From NCBI GenBank assembly GCA_011503125.2, contig WWBZ02000016.1:2976001-3040000 (forward strand): a DNA stretch of 64,000 nt, in the 5' to 3' direction. The position numbers and the translations under genes were made by a program. Positions 26,501 through 39,875 of this stretch are shown here, in pieces (the first letter of the stretch is position 1; every line of letters begins with the position of its first letter). The notes below the pieces were generated by a model that searched no databases, was not told the origin of the DNA, and saw only the letters and a list, made by a program, of their open reading frames with translations. The DNA comes from Botryosphaeria dothidea (Eukaryota; Ascomycota; Dothideomycetes; Botryosphaeriales; Botryosphaeriaceae).

Positions 26501-26999
26501 AGGCGAAACGCACGTCATCCACATCATTCAAGACTGGACGCTTGGCTTCCTCTACGCTCGTATCGCCGCCCGCATCCTTCTGTGGAACCCGCGCTCTCTC
26601 ATCTCACGCGCCCTACACGCCGTGGTTCGCGACGGCTATCTTCACCCCAATGCTCGCCTCGCTACCCGCGCATTCGTGCTCCCCATCGGCGTCTTCTTCG
26701 CGGCGACGCTGCTCCTGCCGCTCGCCGGCGCGCAGCTGGCTAACACGACGTGGTATGCGAGCGCGGACGACGACACTAGGTCTCAAGTGTACACGCTCGT
26801 GTATCCGTTGGCGTTGGGAGTGGCGCTGAGCGCGTGGGTGGCATGGGGCACGGTGAAGGCGACGGAGAGGTGGAGACAGAGAATCAAGGACGAGGTGTAT
26901 CTGATCGGTGAGAGGTTGCACAACTTAGGAGAGAGGAGAGCAGGAGTGGGGGTCATGAGCGCGGCATCGAGTTCGCAGGGGGCGGTAGCTGCGACGTAG
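21981..26999 (+). CDS. SSM4: RING-CH E3 ubiquitin ligase, Doa10/Ssm4/MARCH6 type
   Basis: 1672 residues in one uninterrupted exon. Doa10-type ligases sit in the ER and inner nuclear membrane and ubiquitinate misfolded and short-lived proteins (ERAD-C). The N-terminal RING-CH finger is complete (about residues 43-92): CRICRGEG, then YPCKCSGSIKFVHQDCL, then HCELC. A variable acidic region follows, with a nine-residue Asp run near 511-520 encoded by GAT repeats. The rest holds many hydrophobic segments (first near 120-155 and 285-305, then a dense set from about 795 to 1640), matching the polytopic family. The length is close to other fungal homologues. The start at 21981 is the first ATG; upstream codons in frame have none. 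The gene is divergent from the repeat-protein gene. Confidence 0.95.
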
Positions 27000-27486
27000 G
27001 AGTGAATCAAATTCCGTCTTGAGGAGGGCTGGGATATTGGGCTTCAGCATCATGAAACGCGGTGCCGAGAATTGGGAGACTGATGGAGGGGTTTCTCCAT
27101 TTTGCTTGCTATTCCCCATGAGCTTTGAGTAGTGCTGTTTGTAATCAGTAGAGCAGATAGCGAAGGATATTCTTCACCTCGTTTTTGTCAGTTACTGCTT
27201 TTCCAACTTCTTACGGCTGCGGTGAAACGTGTCTCGCTGGAAGCTGTCGCCCGGAAATACTTTCCATCAGACCTCTCCGCGTCACCAGCTTCTTAATCCC
27301 CCTTCGTCTCGGGGAGCTGAATGCAAGAAATCATAAGCGTTTCTTGAATACCGGTGCACAAGTGCATTCATTAATCTTGCACACTCCTCCGATCAAGCAA
27401 AACAGCATTTTCCACTCTATTCCTTCATATCGCTCATGCGTCGTTGCAAAATCCCAAGTCAAAGCCCCCATAGCCAGAACAGCCGC
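27000..27486. other. Convergent intergenic region
   Basis: About 490 nt between the 3' ends of the Doa10-type gene (plus) and the small one-TM gene (minus). It presumably holds both 3' UTRs. I see no other feature. Confidence 0.5.
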
Positions 27487-27933
27487 TCATGACCTCAGGG
27501 ATGTCGACGTATGGTAGGAAGCCAAACTGGACGCCGGGAACGCAGGCATGGCGTGGCTGTCAAAGCCATTCTGAGGCAATTTGGTCCTGCTGAGGCGTCA
27601 TCAGCTCCCAAAAGTCCGCAAACAAAGCCTATTGAATACCACTCACGCTGCGCTTTTGTCCGCAGGTGTCCTCCGAGCTCCGTCTGCCTTGATGCTGCCG
27701 GCTTCCAACGCGATCGCCTCCTTGGCCAGCTTTCGACTGTGCCACCATCGCTTCGCGCCGTCTTTCGCGGCCCGACAGCCGACGAGGGCGAGGAGGAGGC
27801 CGATGATTCCCCAGGTGACTCCGAGCATGATTTTTTCGTCCTTCGATAGCGACCAGCCGTGCCCGCCGCCGGGGTAGACCACGATGACTGGAACGTAGAC
27901 CGCTGAAGAGTTTTTTGGGTTGTGGATTTTCAT
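27487..27933 (-). CDS. Small hypothetical protein with one membrane segment
   Basis: 129 residues from exons 27933-27647 and 27589-27487. The intron (57 nt) has a GTGAGT donor and a CTCAG acceptor, with GCTGATG as likely branch site, and the joined frame closes (130 codons). The protein begins MKIHNPKNSSAVYVPVI. A single hydrophobic stretch, IMLGVTWGIIGLLLALVGC, lies at about residues 35-53 and is followed by a basic segment (AAKDGAKRWWHSRK), suggesting a cytoplasmic C-terminal side. The tail is Ser/Ala-rich. An upstream GTG is in frame, but the first ATG is at 27933. I recognise no family. The spliced, frame-consistent structure is the main evidence that it is real. Confidence 0.6.
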
Positions 27934-28190
27934 GATTGGTCCTCTTGACCGTGTCACAAAACTGCAACGGTAGATAGTAATCTAAGAGAGATCCTGCCTC
28001 CCAGATCTGGCAGTTTGTTCCTTTTTGGAACCTGTAGGTGATGTGCACCTTCCTCGACTGACTGAATCAGCTTCGACCGTTGTCATCAAGCGTAGTTAAA
28101 CATCACCTACCGTCCGGACTTCTTCCAACCTTTAGTAACATACCCACCAACTCCACAATACGGATCCTGACTGGGCAACGCAGTAAGTAC

Positions 28191-29468
28191 ATGCTACGCC
28201 GACCAGCCACGGAACTCCAGGATGTGTTACCACTCACCGTCTCCAACGAGCCCTACCAGTAAGTCATCGCCTGCCTACTCTCACTTTTATTGACCAAATT
28301 TCGGATCTGCTTGCAGATATAAAGAATATCCAAATGTGACAATCTACCTTGCCAACGGTGAAATATTGAACTACCATCGTTCGGTCTTGGTGAAGAAGTG
28401 CGAGTTCTTCAGCCGTATGCTGGGTCCAGGCATCACCAACGTAAGCTTCCACCGCTTCAGTTCACGTAGAAACATTGGCTAATGTCGTCTCCACATTACT
28501 TAGCAGCACATCAATCAAATCATCCATCTAACCGACCCTTCCCCGAATGCAGTGAAAACTCTCCTGCATTGCCTTTACGAAGATGACTATCAACCCTTCG
28601 AGCCCCCGGATATCCCCGGTCGCCTCAATCTCCACGCGAAGGTGTATGCTGCTTCGAAGCGTCTCGTTGCTCCCGTAGCCAGGGCTTCCACTTGGCAAGC
28701 CATTTTACCAAGTCTTGAACCAAGCCAACCACCAAGACGTCAAGTCGAGCCGCCCTTAGGGGGTCAGCTTACCAAGCGGCCGTAGCCGCGGGCTTGATCT
28801 TGGCAAGCCGGGGGGTCCCTATGGCTCGGTTTGGCTTGACTTGCCAAGTGGAAGCCCTGCCCGTAGCTGCGGAAAAGTCTCAGCAGAAGTTAATTGAGCT
28901 CTTGGATCGGAACTGGCATCAGGCACTTCCTGCTCTCCCAAATGCTCTGCAAAAGATCTACAACTACGTGCACCCGCCAGACCTCTTCGATCTAGAGAAG
29001 AAGCTCATGCAAGTCATGCTATATCGCCATCATGAAATCATGGAGGGAGAGATGTATGGAGCCATGATGTACAGCGCTCATGCGTTCATGACCAAGTTTG
29101 CACAAGAAATCTCTCGCTTGCAGATCAGGGACTCCGCGAGCTATCATGCAAACAACCAGGACTACACCAGAATACTAAGAACGAAGGATGAGATCATCAA
29201 GGATCAGAATGCGCAGCTGGAGGAGAAGAATTTACAGCTGAGTGAGAAGAATGACCAGCTTGATATGAAGGATGCCCTGCTCAAGATGAAGGATAACTTG
29301 CTCAGAGAGAAGGATGGACAGCTCAACGCGAGCAAGCTTCAGACTGAGGCCCTACAGGAGCGCCTAATGAGGATTCCTCCAGAGAAGAGGTACCGGTGCC
29401 GGATCTGCCAGAATATCTGTGTGTTGAGGATGCCGCTACTGGGACGTGAGGCACCGGTAGGTTGCTAA
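28191..29468 (+). CDS. BTB/POZ-domain coiled-coil protein, exon interrupted by a MITE
   Basis: Exons 28191-28258, 28317-28440 and 28507-29468, with introns of 58 and 66 nt (GTAAGT and GTAAGC donors). The N-terminal half is a BTB-type fold: YKEYPNVTIYLANGEILNYH, then a VLVKKCEFFSRML helix. The C-terminal half has a charged coiled coil rich in EKN/MKD units and ends with a CRICQNIC segment too short to call a zinc finger. BTB proteins dimerise or recruit cullin-3; the role here is unknown. A 180-bp element with an 8-bp target duplication sits in exon 3 and puts a TAG at 28783-28785 in frame. Reading across the site without the insert gives 321 residues. A possible intron 28763-28866 (GTCAGC to CCCGTAG) would also restore the frame, giving 349 residues. 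The start ATG is uncertain; an upstream exon is possible. Confidence 0.7.
28680..28859. mobile_element. 180-bp non-autonomous hAT-type MITE
   Basis: The element begins CAGGGCTTCCACTTGGCAAG and ends with the exact 20-bp inverted repeat. It is flanked by the 8-bp direct duplication CCCGTAGC (28672-28679 and 28860-28867). Eight-base duplications and CAGGG-type ends are characteristic of hAT elements. It contains no coding capacity, so it must have been moved by a transposase encoded elsewhere. The perfect repeat ends and duplication imply a fairly recent insertion. It interrupts a BTB gene exon. Confidence 0.85.
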
Positions 29469-29999
29469 TTCTGTCAAAGGACGCGGAAGCCTCACTCTTG
29501 GGCACTCTCTGAGGTGGAATGATCAGTTTGAGATCTTACAGCGAAGGCGATACATTAGTGGCTGAGTCTGATGGTAAAGCTCCAGATGGAAATGGGGTTC
29601 AAAAAGTATTTGCTCTACCTCAGTCTAAATTAAAGACGGCGGATTAGGCTGAAGAGCACGGGGGTCCATTTGACAGCTTACTCAAATGTGCGGAAGATGC
29701 AGGCGGTCGAGCTCTGCTGATCCAGGTGGTTCGAAGATTGTGCCAAGAAATTCCATATTCAATCAATTCAGAAATCTCCTTTTGCGTCTGGCCGCTTTGT
29801 AAATGCTGTGTCAAACAAAGGCAGACAGAGCACGAAGACTGTCGATAACTCAATTCCCACCTAAAGGATTGAGTTAAGTTCCAAGGGGGTTCATTTACGG
29901 TAAGCGAAGCTTATTGAAACCCAGGGGCTCCGGCAGCTTAATTTCTACAGCATGGTCCCGCGTGTATGTTTGGGATGTCTAAACCCCCTGCCTCCGTCT
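29469..29999. other. Convergent intergenic region
   Basis: About 530 nt between the BTB gene (plus) and the UNC93-like transporter (minus). It should contain both 3' UTRs. I see no further gene or repeat. Confidence 0.45.
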
Positions 30000-31686
30000 C
30001 TACAACTTCGTCGTAACACCGACACGCATAGCCTCGGCGTCAGAGCCAGAGCCCGTGACTTGGACCACATCCTCACTGCCACTGTCCTCACCCTCCTCCC
30101 CAGGCGCGCGGTCCCGCACCAGGAACGCAGCCCACGTAGTGAACGGCACCGCCACGTAAAACGTCACCACCGCCACAATCAAGTTCGTCATCAGTGACGC
30201 ACTCTTCACCGAGCCCACCGCATACGCAAAAGCCTGGCCGGCCGACTCGCCCGACCGCAGGATGCCCATCGACAGCGCAATAGTGTCGGCCTCGGTGTCG
30301 AACGAGCCCAGCGCCCAGTACAACCACACGCCGATGATCTCGTACGCAATCCTGGCGACACGTTGAAAACTCCAAAGCTCGAAGACGGGGATTGAGAAGT
30401 GCTTACCGGTAGATGATGTAGATGCCGACGCCCGCCCCGAAGTTCGAGCTGTTCCAGTCGATTTCGGGATTCTTCTCCGCCCAGCGCACCTGCACGACGA
30501 TGTTCCAGATCCAGGTGCCGGTGAAGAGCGCGAGCGTGAAGAACCAGCTCCAGCGCGCCTGCGTCGTGCGCCGCAGGTACTTTGTGTCGAGCCACCAGCC
30601 GGTCAGGAGGTTGGTCAGGGCGCCGGTGACGGCGATGAGGAAGCCGGCGAGGGCGCGTGCGCGGACGGTGAAGTAGGCGGTCAGGTAGTTGCCTTGGTAG
30701 GTGACGCCCCACTGGGCGGTGATGAAGGCCGGGATGAGGAGGATGACTTCTTTGCGCTTGAAGAGACGGAGGAAGGCGAGGGTTTGGGTCTTGAAGTCTT
30801 TGGATTGGGCGGAGAACGTGGGCGTTTTGCCGTCTTCGCGGATGAGTTTGTGAGGGGGCGAGATGAGGAATGCGAGGGGCAGGCCGAGGCATTGAAGGGC
30901 GACGAGGACGAGGTAGGTTTTCGGGGCGATGGCGCCGGTTTGGTCGCCGTCTTTGTTGATAGCGAGTTGGATTGCGGTGCCGATGATTGAACCAAGCTTG
31001 CCGAGGGCCATCCATATACTGACTACAAGATAGGAACATTATGTCAGAGATTTTGTGGCGAAGAATAGGCAAAATGGTGGCTTACTGCAAAGTCCCCTCC
31101 TCTGCACTTCGGGATATCCAACACCAATTGCTGCTTCGGCGGGCCACAAGGCAGAAGCCTTACTAATATTAGCCATGCTTCCTGATGAACGATCTTGCTG
31201 GCACTCACGGATAGACCACAAGTAACAGAGCCGAATATCAAGAACCATTGTGTGCCCCACACAGAGTTGCAGTAAAGAGCTGCAGAGTAGGGAACGTATC
31301 CGATGCAGCCAATCAGGACAACCCATCGCATGCCAATAATATTACCAACAATGCTCGCAAGCGGTGAGAAGACTACCATGACACTATAGGCAGAAGTGAG
31401 TAGTCTGCTTTTTCTAGTGGGTATACGGTCAACTTACACGAAAGTGATGACATTAGCGGCGTTGACCACGTACGGCTCGGCCTGGCCACCGGCACCGAGA
31501 TCTGCAACATGTCAGCTGGGTTTGGTACCGTAGACAACTTCAAGGTTACTTACTGTTGAGTGCCGTCCATATTCCAGGCTGAGTGAAACTTATGAGGCCT
31601 AGAATCACCGCCTGGAAAATTGTGCCACGGTAGAACTTGTACGCCGCGTTGTAAACAGCACTCTTCTCCTGCGATTGGGCCGTCAT
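30000..31686 (-). CDS. UNC93-like major facilitator superfamily membrane protein
   Basis: 470 residues from six minus-strand exons (31686-31554, 31501-31438, 31383-31209, 31158-31086, 31022-30407, 30351-30000); the sum is exactly 471 codons. About eleven or twelve hydrophobic segments are visible. The start region (FYRGTIFQAVILGLISFTQPGIWTALN) and the GLS-ALWPAEAAI segment are typical of fungal UNC93/DUF895 proteins. The substrate is unknown; some relatives regulate ion channels or transport small molecules. The C-terminal tail is acidic and cytoplasmic. Intron 3 (50 nt) appears to use an unusual AAG acceptor, because the TAG five bases past its branch-like GCTAAT is too close. The gene lies head-to-tail downstream of the decayed nitrilase. 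Confidence 0.88.
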
Positions 31687-32143
31687 GATTTGGAATTGAG
31701 TGTATATTGATGCTGCGAGACCTCTTTGGAGGTTTCCAAAATCTTTTTGTACTTGCAGGCCTCGTCATCGTTCTCGTGCTGTAGTCAATATCAAACTCGC
31801 GCAAAAGTAAAGAAAATGGTATCAGAAGTGGGATGCGCGGAAGCCTTCCCGCAAAGGTGTGTAGTGGGATCGGGGAAGATACGTTCCCTCAGTCCCTGCT
31901 GGATTCAATTTTCTGTATTGCAAAGATAGCGTGATTTGTCCCCTGTATCGCGTTGGTACCTGGAACGGGAGTACTTCGGAGTTGAGGCAGGTGGGTGGAG
32001 CAGTGTTGCATTTTTCCTCTATTTGGCTAGCCGACCAGCACCTTGGCATGGTCATTCCTTATCGCGCACATTGAAGAGGAGAAAGGGGTGGACAAATTTC
32101 AAAGACCTTAGCGGCTGTCCGCGTAGTCCTATGGGATGGATGC
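31687..32143. other. Promoter region of the UNC93-like gene
   Basis: About 460 nt between the UNC93-like start and the last nitrilase exon, both on the minus strand. It holds the upstream promoter and the nitrilase 3' end. I see no gene. Confidence 0.4.
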
Positions 32144-33441
32144 CTACACCACAGATCGGTTCAAAAGATCCGTGATGAGGTTCTGGTGCCATGGGACCAG
32201 GTCCCCAGCAGTCTGTGGAATGTATTCCGGGAATTCTTCATTGACCGCCTGCAGAGTACCCCAAGATAGCTCTCCATCAACTTTGTTGGTGGTGTTCTTA
32301 AACTCAGAGGCATTGAAGGAACGGTAGACAATCGGATGGTCATCAAACGAAACGTTGGCGACTATTTGAGACCACACGGCAGACGAACCGCTTGGGAATA
32401 TTGTTCCAACACCAATAGAAGCCTGAATGACTGCTGTATCTCCGAGTACGGCGTAGATTCTGCCGAGGGAGGTGATAACTTCGCTCGATTCGTAGGTCAA
32501 GCTTCCGTTACCAAAGTCGGGGGTCATCCTGAAACCCAAGTCAGCAGGTTATCGTTGCTGATATAGGTGGCTGACTGACGGCCAAGACCCTATGTGGATA
32601 TCCTCTGTGCCTGTTGTATGAACGTGACCTCTGGTGTCGTATGTTCTCAGCAAGACAGCATGCCAATACGTCCAATAGGTGTACTGACAGCGTATACATG
32701 ATCAAGCTTTCCATCAGACCAGAGCTCACGTTCTTGAGCTGATGGCCTGAGTTTGTGGCGGTGGATCAGAACCTCTCCGTCAGGAGCGATCAGGGACTGA
32801 GCCATGTAGAGACGTGTATTGTCCTTCTCTGAGAATGAGAGTCCCTGCGGCATCCTTTTAGAGTCCATGAGTCGTAAAAGGGCTTTTGCTTATGACTTAC
32901 GACATATATTTCATTATCAATTGCCGCTTGGACAAGCTTGTTCCAGTGCTGACTTCCAACGGCCAGAGAGTTCTCAATGTAGTCCTTCACATGGTATTGG
33001 AACCACAGATTCGGATCCGCATCGTTGATCACACCCTGCGAAGATTAAGCTCAACTGCGCGTGGTGGTTGGAGAGTTGAGGGACGGGACGGGCCTTGGGG
33101 TAACCCGGGAACCAGACTTCTGGAAAACCAATTACGCGAACCCCATTTAAAGCAGCCTCTTCGATCAAGGAGACACCCAGGTCAACTGTTGCGTTCAGAT
33201 CAAGGCTGACGCCCGTCCAATTCTTGTTCATCATCGGCATAGGCCAGTTCACCGGTGCGCGTCGGACAGCGGCGACAGCGAGGTTGGTGATGTCCCATCG
33301 GGAAACTATCTCGTGCGCGTTCTCCGAAGAGCTCTTGTTTGTTAGAGAATTGGCCCACTGGACCAAGGCTGGCCCGGCACTTGACGCCATGAAAGTGGCG
33401 ATGATGGCTACACTTGGAAGCATCACGCTCGTGAGTTTCAT
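32144..33441 (-). pseudogene. Decayed secreted nitrilase-family gene
   Basis: Remains of a carbon-nitrogen hydrolase in four exons (33441 to about 33094, 33035-32901, 32844-32580, 32528-32144). The first exon has a hydrophobic signal peptide (about residues 1-24). The nitrilase triad is visible: Glu in [12 protein letters not shown], Lys in HRHKLRPSAQER and Cys in IGRIGMLSC. The codon after that Cys, normally Trp, is TGA (32647-32649). Between it and a recognisable EDIHIGSWP segment the frame shifts; exon 3 is one base short of closing on the last exon. Intron 1 also lacks a normal GT donor after the PK codons. The last 128 codons remain open, so decay is probably recent. A sequencing error could explain one lesion but hardly all three. 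Confidence 0.7.
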
Positions 33442-34415
33442 GTTGACGGAGCTTTAGAACGAATGGGAGATGCAGAAGACAAATGCTGTGGTATTCGTTT
33501 GCAAAGCAAAGATTTTGAATAAATAGATCAATGGCCTACGCTATCGAGGTTTCCGGTCTCGGACCATATCATGATAGACAGAGGAATTGATTTGTCACAA
33601 TACCAATTATAAGGAACAATGAGTTGTAACCTCCACATGATAGGCGGTATCTGAGGTCCTTTGCCGGCTTGATAGAGGCGAGCTTCTCAATTCGCGGGCC
33701 GATGTACATGCTGTTAGCGTCGGCATGTTCGGCACCTTTGGAAGATTCATCATCAAAGTGACCAATAGGTATCGTGACGACAGGCGGTGAGAGTAGACTG
33801 TGGATAGATAAGTTTACTTTCCAGTCAGTTCATTAATTGCTCGGTCGTGCGAAGGTGGAATAATCTCTCCGTAGTTAAAGAGCGTCCTCTTGGTCCTTTG
33901 GTTTTGAGGAAGCTTCATGTGTGGTGAAGAAGTTCCTGGATCTTCGGGAAATCAGAGATTTTCTATCTCCCGCACAGCTCTTTCGTCTGACCAAGCAAAG
34001 GCTGATGTGGTGCTCTTCAAAAGCAGGGCAGTGATGCGGTGATGATGAAGAGGACAGAAGTTCAAGAGGCGTGGAGGTCTTTCGAAAGCCTGTAACGAGA
34101 GGCCGTAGCAAGCAAGGTTTCCAGTCCGCGTCGCGGCTAAAGTTGACGATGGTGAGCGTGACCAGTCAGCAAGGGAGGCAAATTGCTGGAAGACGATGAG
34201 AGAGGTTTGACACATTAATGTTTCCGGGAGCAGGGGGCTTATATCCGGAGGCACGCTTGGCTTCAGGCAGTGACGATCGGTGGGGGCTTCCCGCGTCGGG
34301 TGTCTCGGCGGCGGACGATCGCTGCAGGAGCGAGGGAACGAGCACATGCCCTCGCGTTTCGTGTCGGACCCGGTCGCGTCTTCCCTAGCACTCCACTCGC
34401 TGCTCCACCTCAACA
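33442..34415. promoter_or_regulatory. Divergent upstream region
   Basis: About 970 nt between the nitrilase remnant (minus) and the RecQ gene (plus), whose start codons face apart. It must hold the RecQ promoter. No gene or clear TATA element was seen. Confidence 0.4.
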
Positions 34416-37092
<2,677 letters not shown>

Positions 37093-38213
37093 AAAAGATG
37101 GCGAATGATTGGATGAGGAAATTCGTCAGATATAAGCTTTCACCTGGGGCGAATGGGATGTGCTCCATAATTCATGCCGCTGAATACCCGGTCGCGGCTA
37201 TTGGTGTCTTTGCTCTTTTTCTCACACACAACTTGTAAGGAAATTTTTACGGGTTACGACATCGCGTGCTTTGCAGGGGTGGACCCTTGCGGGGAAAGAA
37301 CAAAAATAGGAACGGATTCACAAAGCTCGGCTTACCTGGGTGGGTATCAGATAATGGTCCTTTTTCTTGGCAAAGATGACAATAATCCTGGCATTTGAAA
37401 TCTTAATGCCAAGACGGGGATGGAGGGCCTTACGCGTACCTCAAACCGTTTGCACGGTCCTTTGCTCAGCATTGCTTCATGGGGAGCGACGTGCTTTTTA
37501 CTTCGGGATGATGGTTCCTGGTTCTTTTTCTTTTCTGACGGGGCTAAATCAGGGATTCCTATCGTTAGTAGTCCTTGTTGCTGGAGGTCTGTCAAAGAAT
37601 CAATTCGGGAAAGGGGAAAAGATGGAAAAGGAATTGCAAATTTGTTCTTCATATTCTACTAACACGTCTCCCTTTTTTCGAGCAGAATCTCGTTGTAACA
37701 GAAAAAGAGAAAAGTCTTCCCGGGATGTTGTACAGAGACCAAGAAAAAAAATTCGCCAGAGGTTCCCCTTTCCAGTTCTAAAAGAGAGAAAAAGGAACGG
37801 TCTCACACGTTCCCCTTATGTATCCAATAAGTGCAGAATCTTTCCCGTAATAATAGTCATACACGTTATAAAAAGTAGAACGATCAGGTCTTGAATTTCG
37901 TCAACAAAGCAGCCCTCATACCTTTTACATCTAACTGTAAAAATCTGACGATGCTTTGCGGAGAGAGAGGGAGATAGGATTTGAGCGATCGAGAACAACA
38001 AACACTACCACTCTACACCCTTTCATCATAAACTCGGAGGCAAGAAAACTAAGACGTGACGGGAGGGTGTACTTTGTACTTGAAGCATTCCCCCCGGTCC
38101 GCGTGAGAGAGATTCGTCTTTCCTGTTTGCTTTTTTTGCAAGAGGCCTTTTTTATTCCCAATTACAAGCAAGGAAAGAGCTAAAGATCGTCTTTGGTTTG
38201 GCTTTCCTATGCC
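37093..38213. other. Convergent intergenic region
   Basis: About 1.1 kb between the 3' ends of RecQ (plus) and the ZIP transporter (minus). The sequence is relatively A-rich and purine-rich on the plus strand near 37600-38000. No supported gene was found; both 3' UTRs should lie here. Confidence 0.45.
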
Positions 38214-39875
38214 TTAAGCGAAGGCACCGACGGTGGCCATACCGGCAGCTACGAATGTGATCAGCATACGGACGAGGGGAGGTCAGGGGTGACTACTTAC
38301 CGCCAAGCAAGACGTAGCAGAAAGCGGTGATCTTGTCGCGCTTGGACATGATCATGCGGGCCTCCTCGGACAGGAAGTCCTCCTGCAGCAGGTTGACGAG
38401 GGCGGCGTAGATGAGCAGGCCGGACGAGATGGCGTTGAAGATGCCGACCATGATCAGACCGAAGGCCGAGCCGATGTCGAACGAGTTGCGGGCGAGCAGG
38501 CCGATGGCCTGGCCGAAGGGCGCGGTGGTGCCGAAGGCGACGACGAGCAACCAGGGCTTGAAGGAGCCCTTGGGGTACGGGACGGCGGCGATACGCGAGC
38601 CGAGACCAAGGCCTTCGAACGTCTGGTGGAACATGATGGCGATGAGCAGGATGACGAAGCCGTCGGTGGTGGCCGAGACGGTCATGCCGACGAAGACAGA
38701 GTGGAAGAGGATACCACCTTCCAGCATGGTGATGTTGAGGGACATCTTGCGCAGCACCAGGGGGTCGACGGCACCCTGGCCGCCCTCCTCGACATCGTGG
38801 TCGTCGTCGAAGAAGGAGATTTCCTTCTCCGAGGCAGAGGCTTGCTTGTCGGAGTAGCCGGGGAGGGCGGTGGCGTGGCGGTCGATCATGGAGAGCATCT
38901 CATCGCGCTGGCGGATGTACTGCGAGTAGAAAGCGATGAACCAGGCGGGCATTTCCGAGGCCTTCTGGTCGCCCAGCGGGGGCATGGTGAGCTCCTCGGC
39001 ACTGTCTTTGGTTAGACTTTCCTTTCCTTCTCTGAAACGCTTGGAAGGTTCCGATTTGAGACAGGAGACGTAAAGGGAATGGACTTACTCTCTCTCGCGC
39101 ACGTATGCCTGCTTGGCGTCGCTCCAGGCGTACGACTTCTCGAAACTCTCCTCGGATTCCGTGCGGCTCATGGGAGCCATGGGAGACCGTGCGGGCCTCT
39201 GCGGGGCCTGCTGGGGAGCGGGCATGGGGATCGGGGCCGAGATGGCCGTGCCTGTGGGGCCGCCGTGGCTGTGGGACTGTCCGCCCATCTTCGAGTTGAG
39301 GTACATCTCGAGCACAAAGAGGCAGAAGAGGGAGCCCATCATGATGACACCGGGCAGAGCAGGGTACTGCTCGGTGAACAGAGGCGGCAGGCAAGGGTCA
39401 TTAAGCGAAGCGAAGGCAGTAGGGAGCAGCTGATTTAAGGAGCAATTAATTAGCCATCAGCTTCTTTTTTTTTAAAAAAAAAAAAGTCTTGCACCGCATC
39501 ACGTCAAAGGTTCGGTAGAGTAGAGGTTCGACGCACATGGACAAAAGCGGTGGCAATCAGGACACCAGTACCGAAGTGTTTGCAAAAGAAGAAGGCCTTT
39601 GGAGGAATCTTCATCCAGGGGAACTTCTTTGCTACCACCGGGAAGCCGGCTCCTGTTGATCCAGTTAGAGATCTGCCAAGCAGAGTTTCAGTATAGGGGT
39701 ATAGTCCATACCGCCAATACTAGTCAACAAAACAAGGACTGGGAAGCGTTAGCGGACCCCACCAGCAGGAAGCTTGGAGGTGGTGAGACTCACAAAGAGC
39801 GACAACGTGAAGCGGAAGATCGTACTCCTCGGTACCGGCCTCGCTACCGCACTGCGGACGCTCCATGTCGGACAT
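38214..39875 (-). CDS. ZIP-family zinc/iron transporter
   Basis: 433 residues from six minus-strand exons (39875-39794, 39738-39712, 39652-39537, 39429-39089, 39001-38301, 38248-38214); exon 2 is only 27 nt, and the sum is exactly 434 codons. ZIP proteins move zinc or iron into the cytosol across the plasma membrane or out of stores. The protein begins MSDMERPQCGSEAGTEEYDL, like fungal Zrt proteins. Segments HFGTGVLIATAFVHLLPTAF and IMFHQTFEGLGLGSRI are the family's TM4 and TM5 metal-site helices with conserved His and Glu. The loop between TM3 and TM4 carries a short GGQSHSHGG metal-binding-like motif. The last exon supplies only the C-terminal AAGMATVGAFA. Intron 3 contains a T9A12 inverted run. 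Confidence 0.92.

Noticed and set aside
28763..28866. Calling the BTB gene simply a pseudogene
   Set aside because: A frame-restoring splice is possible and the rest of the gene is intact, so the state is left open.
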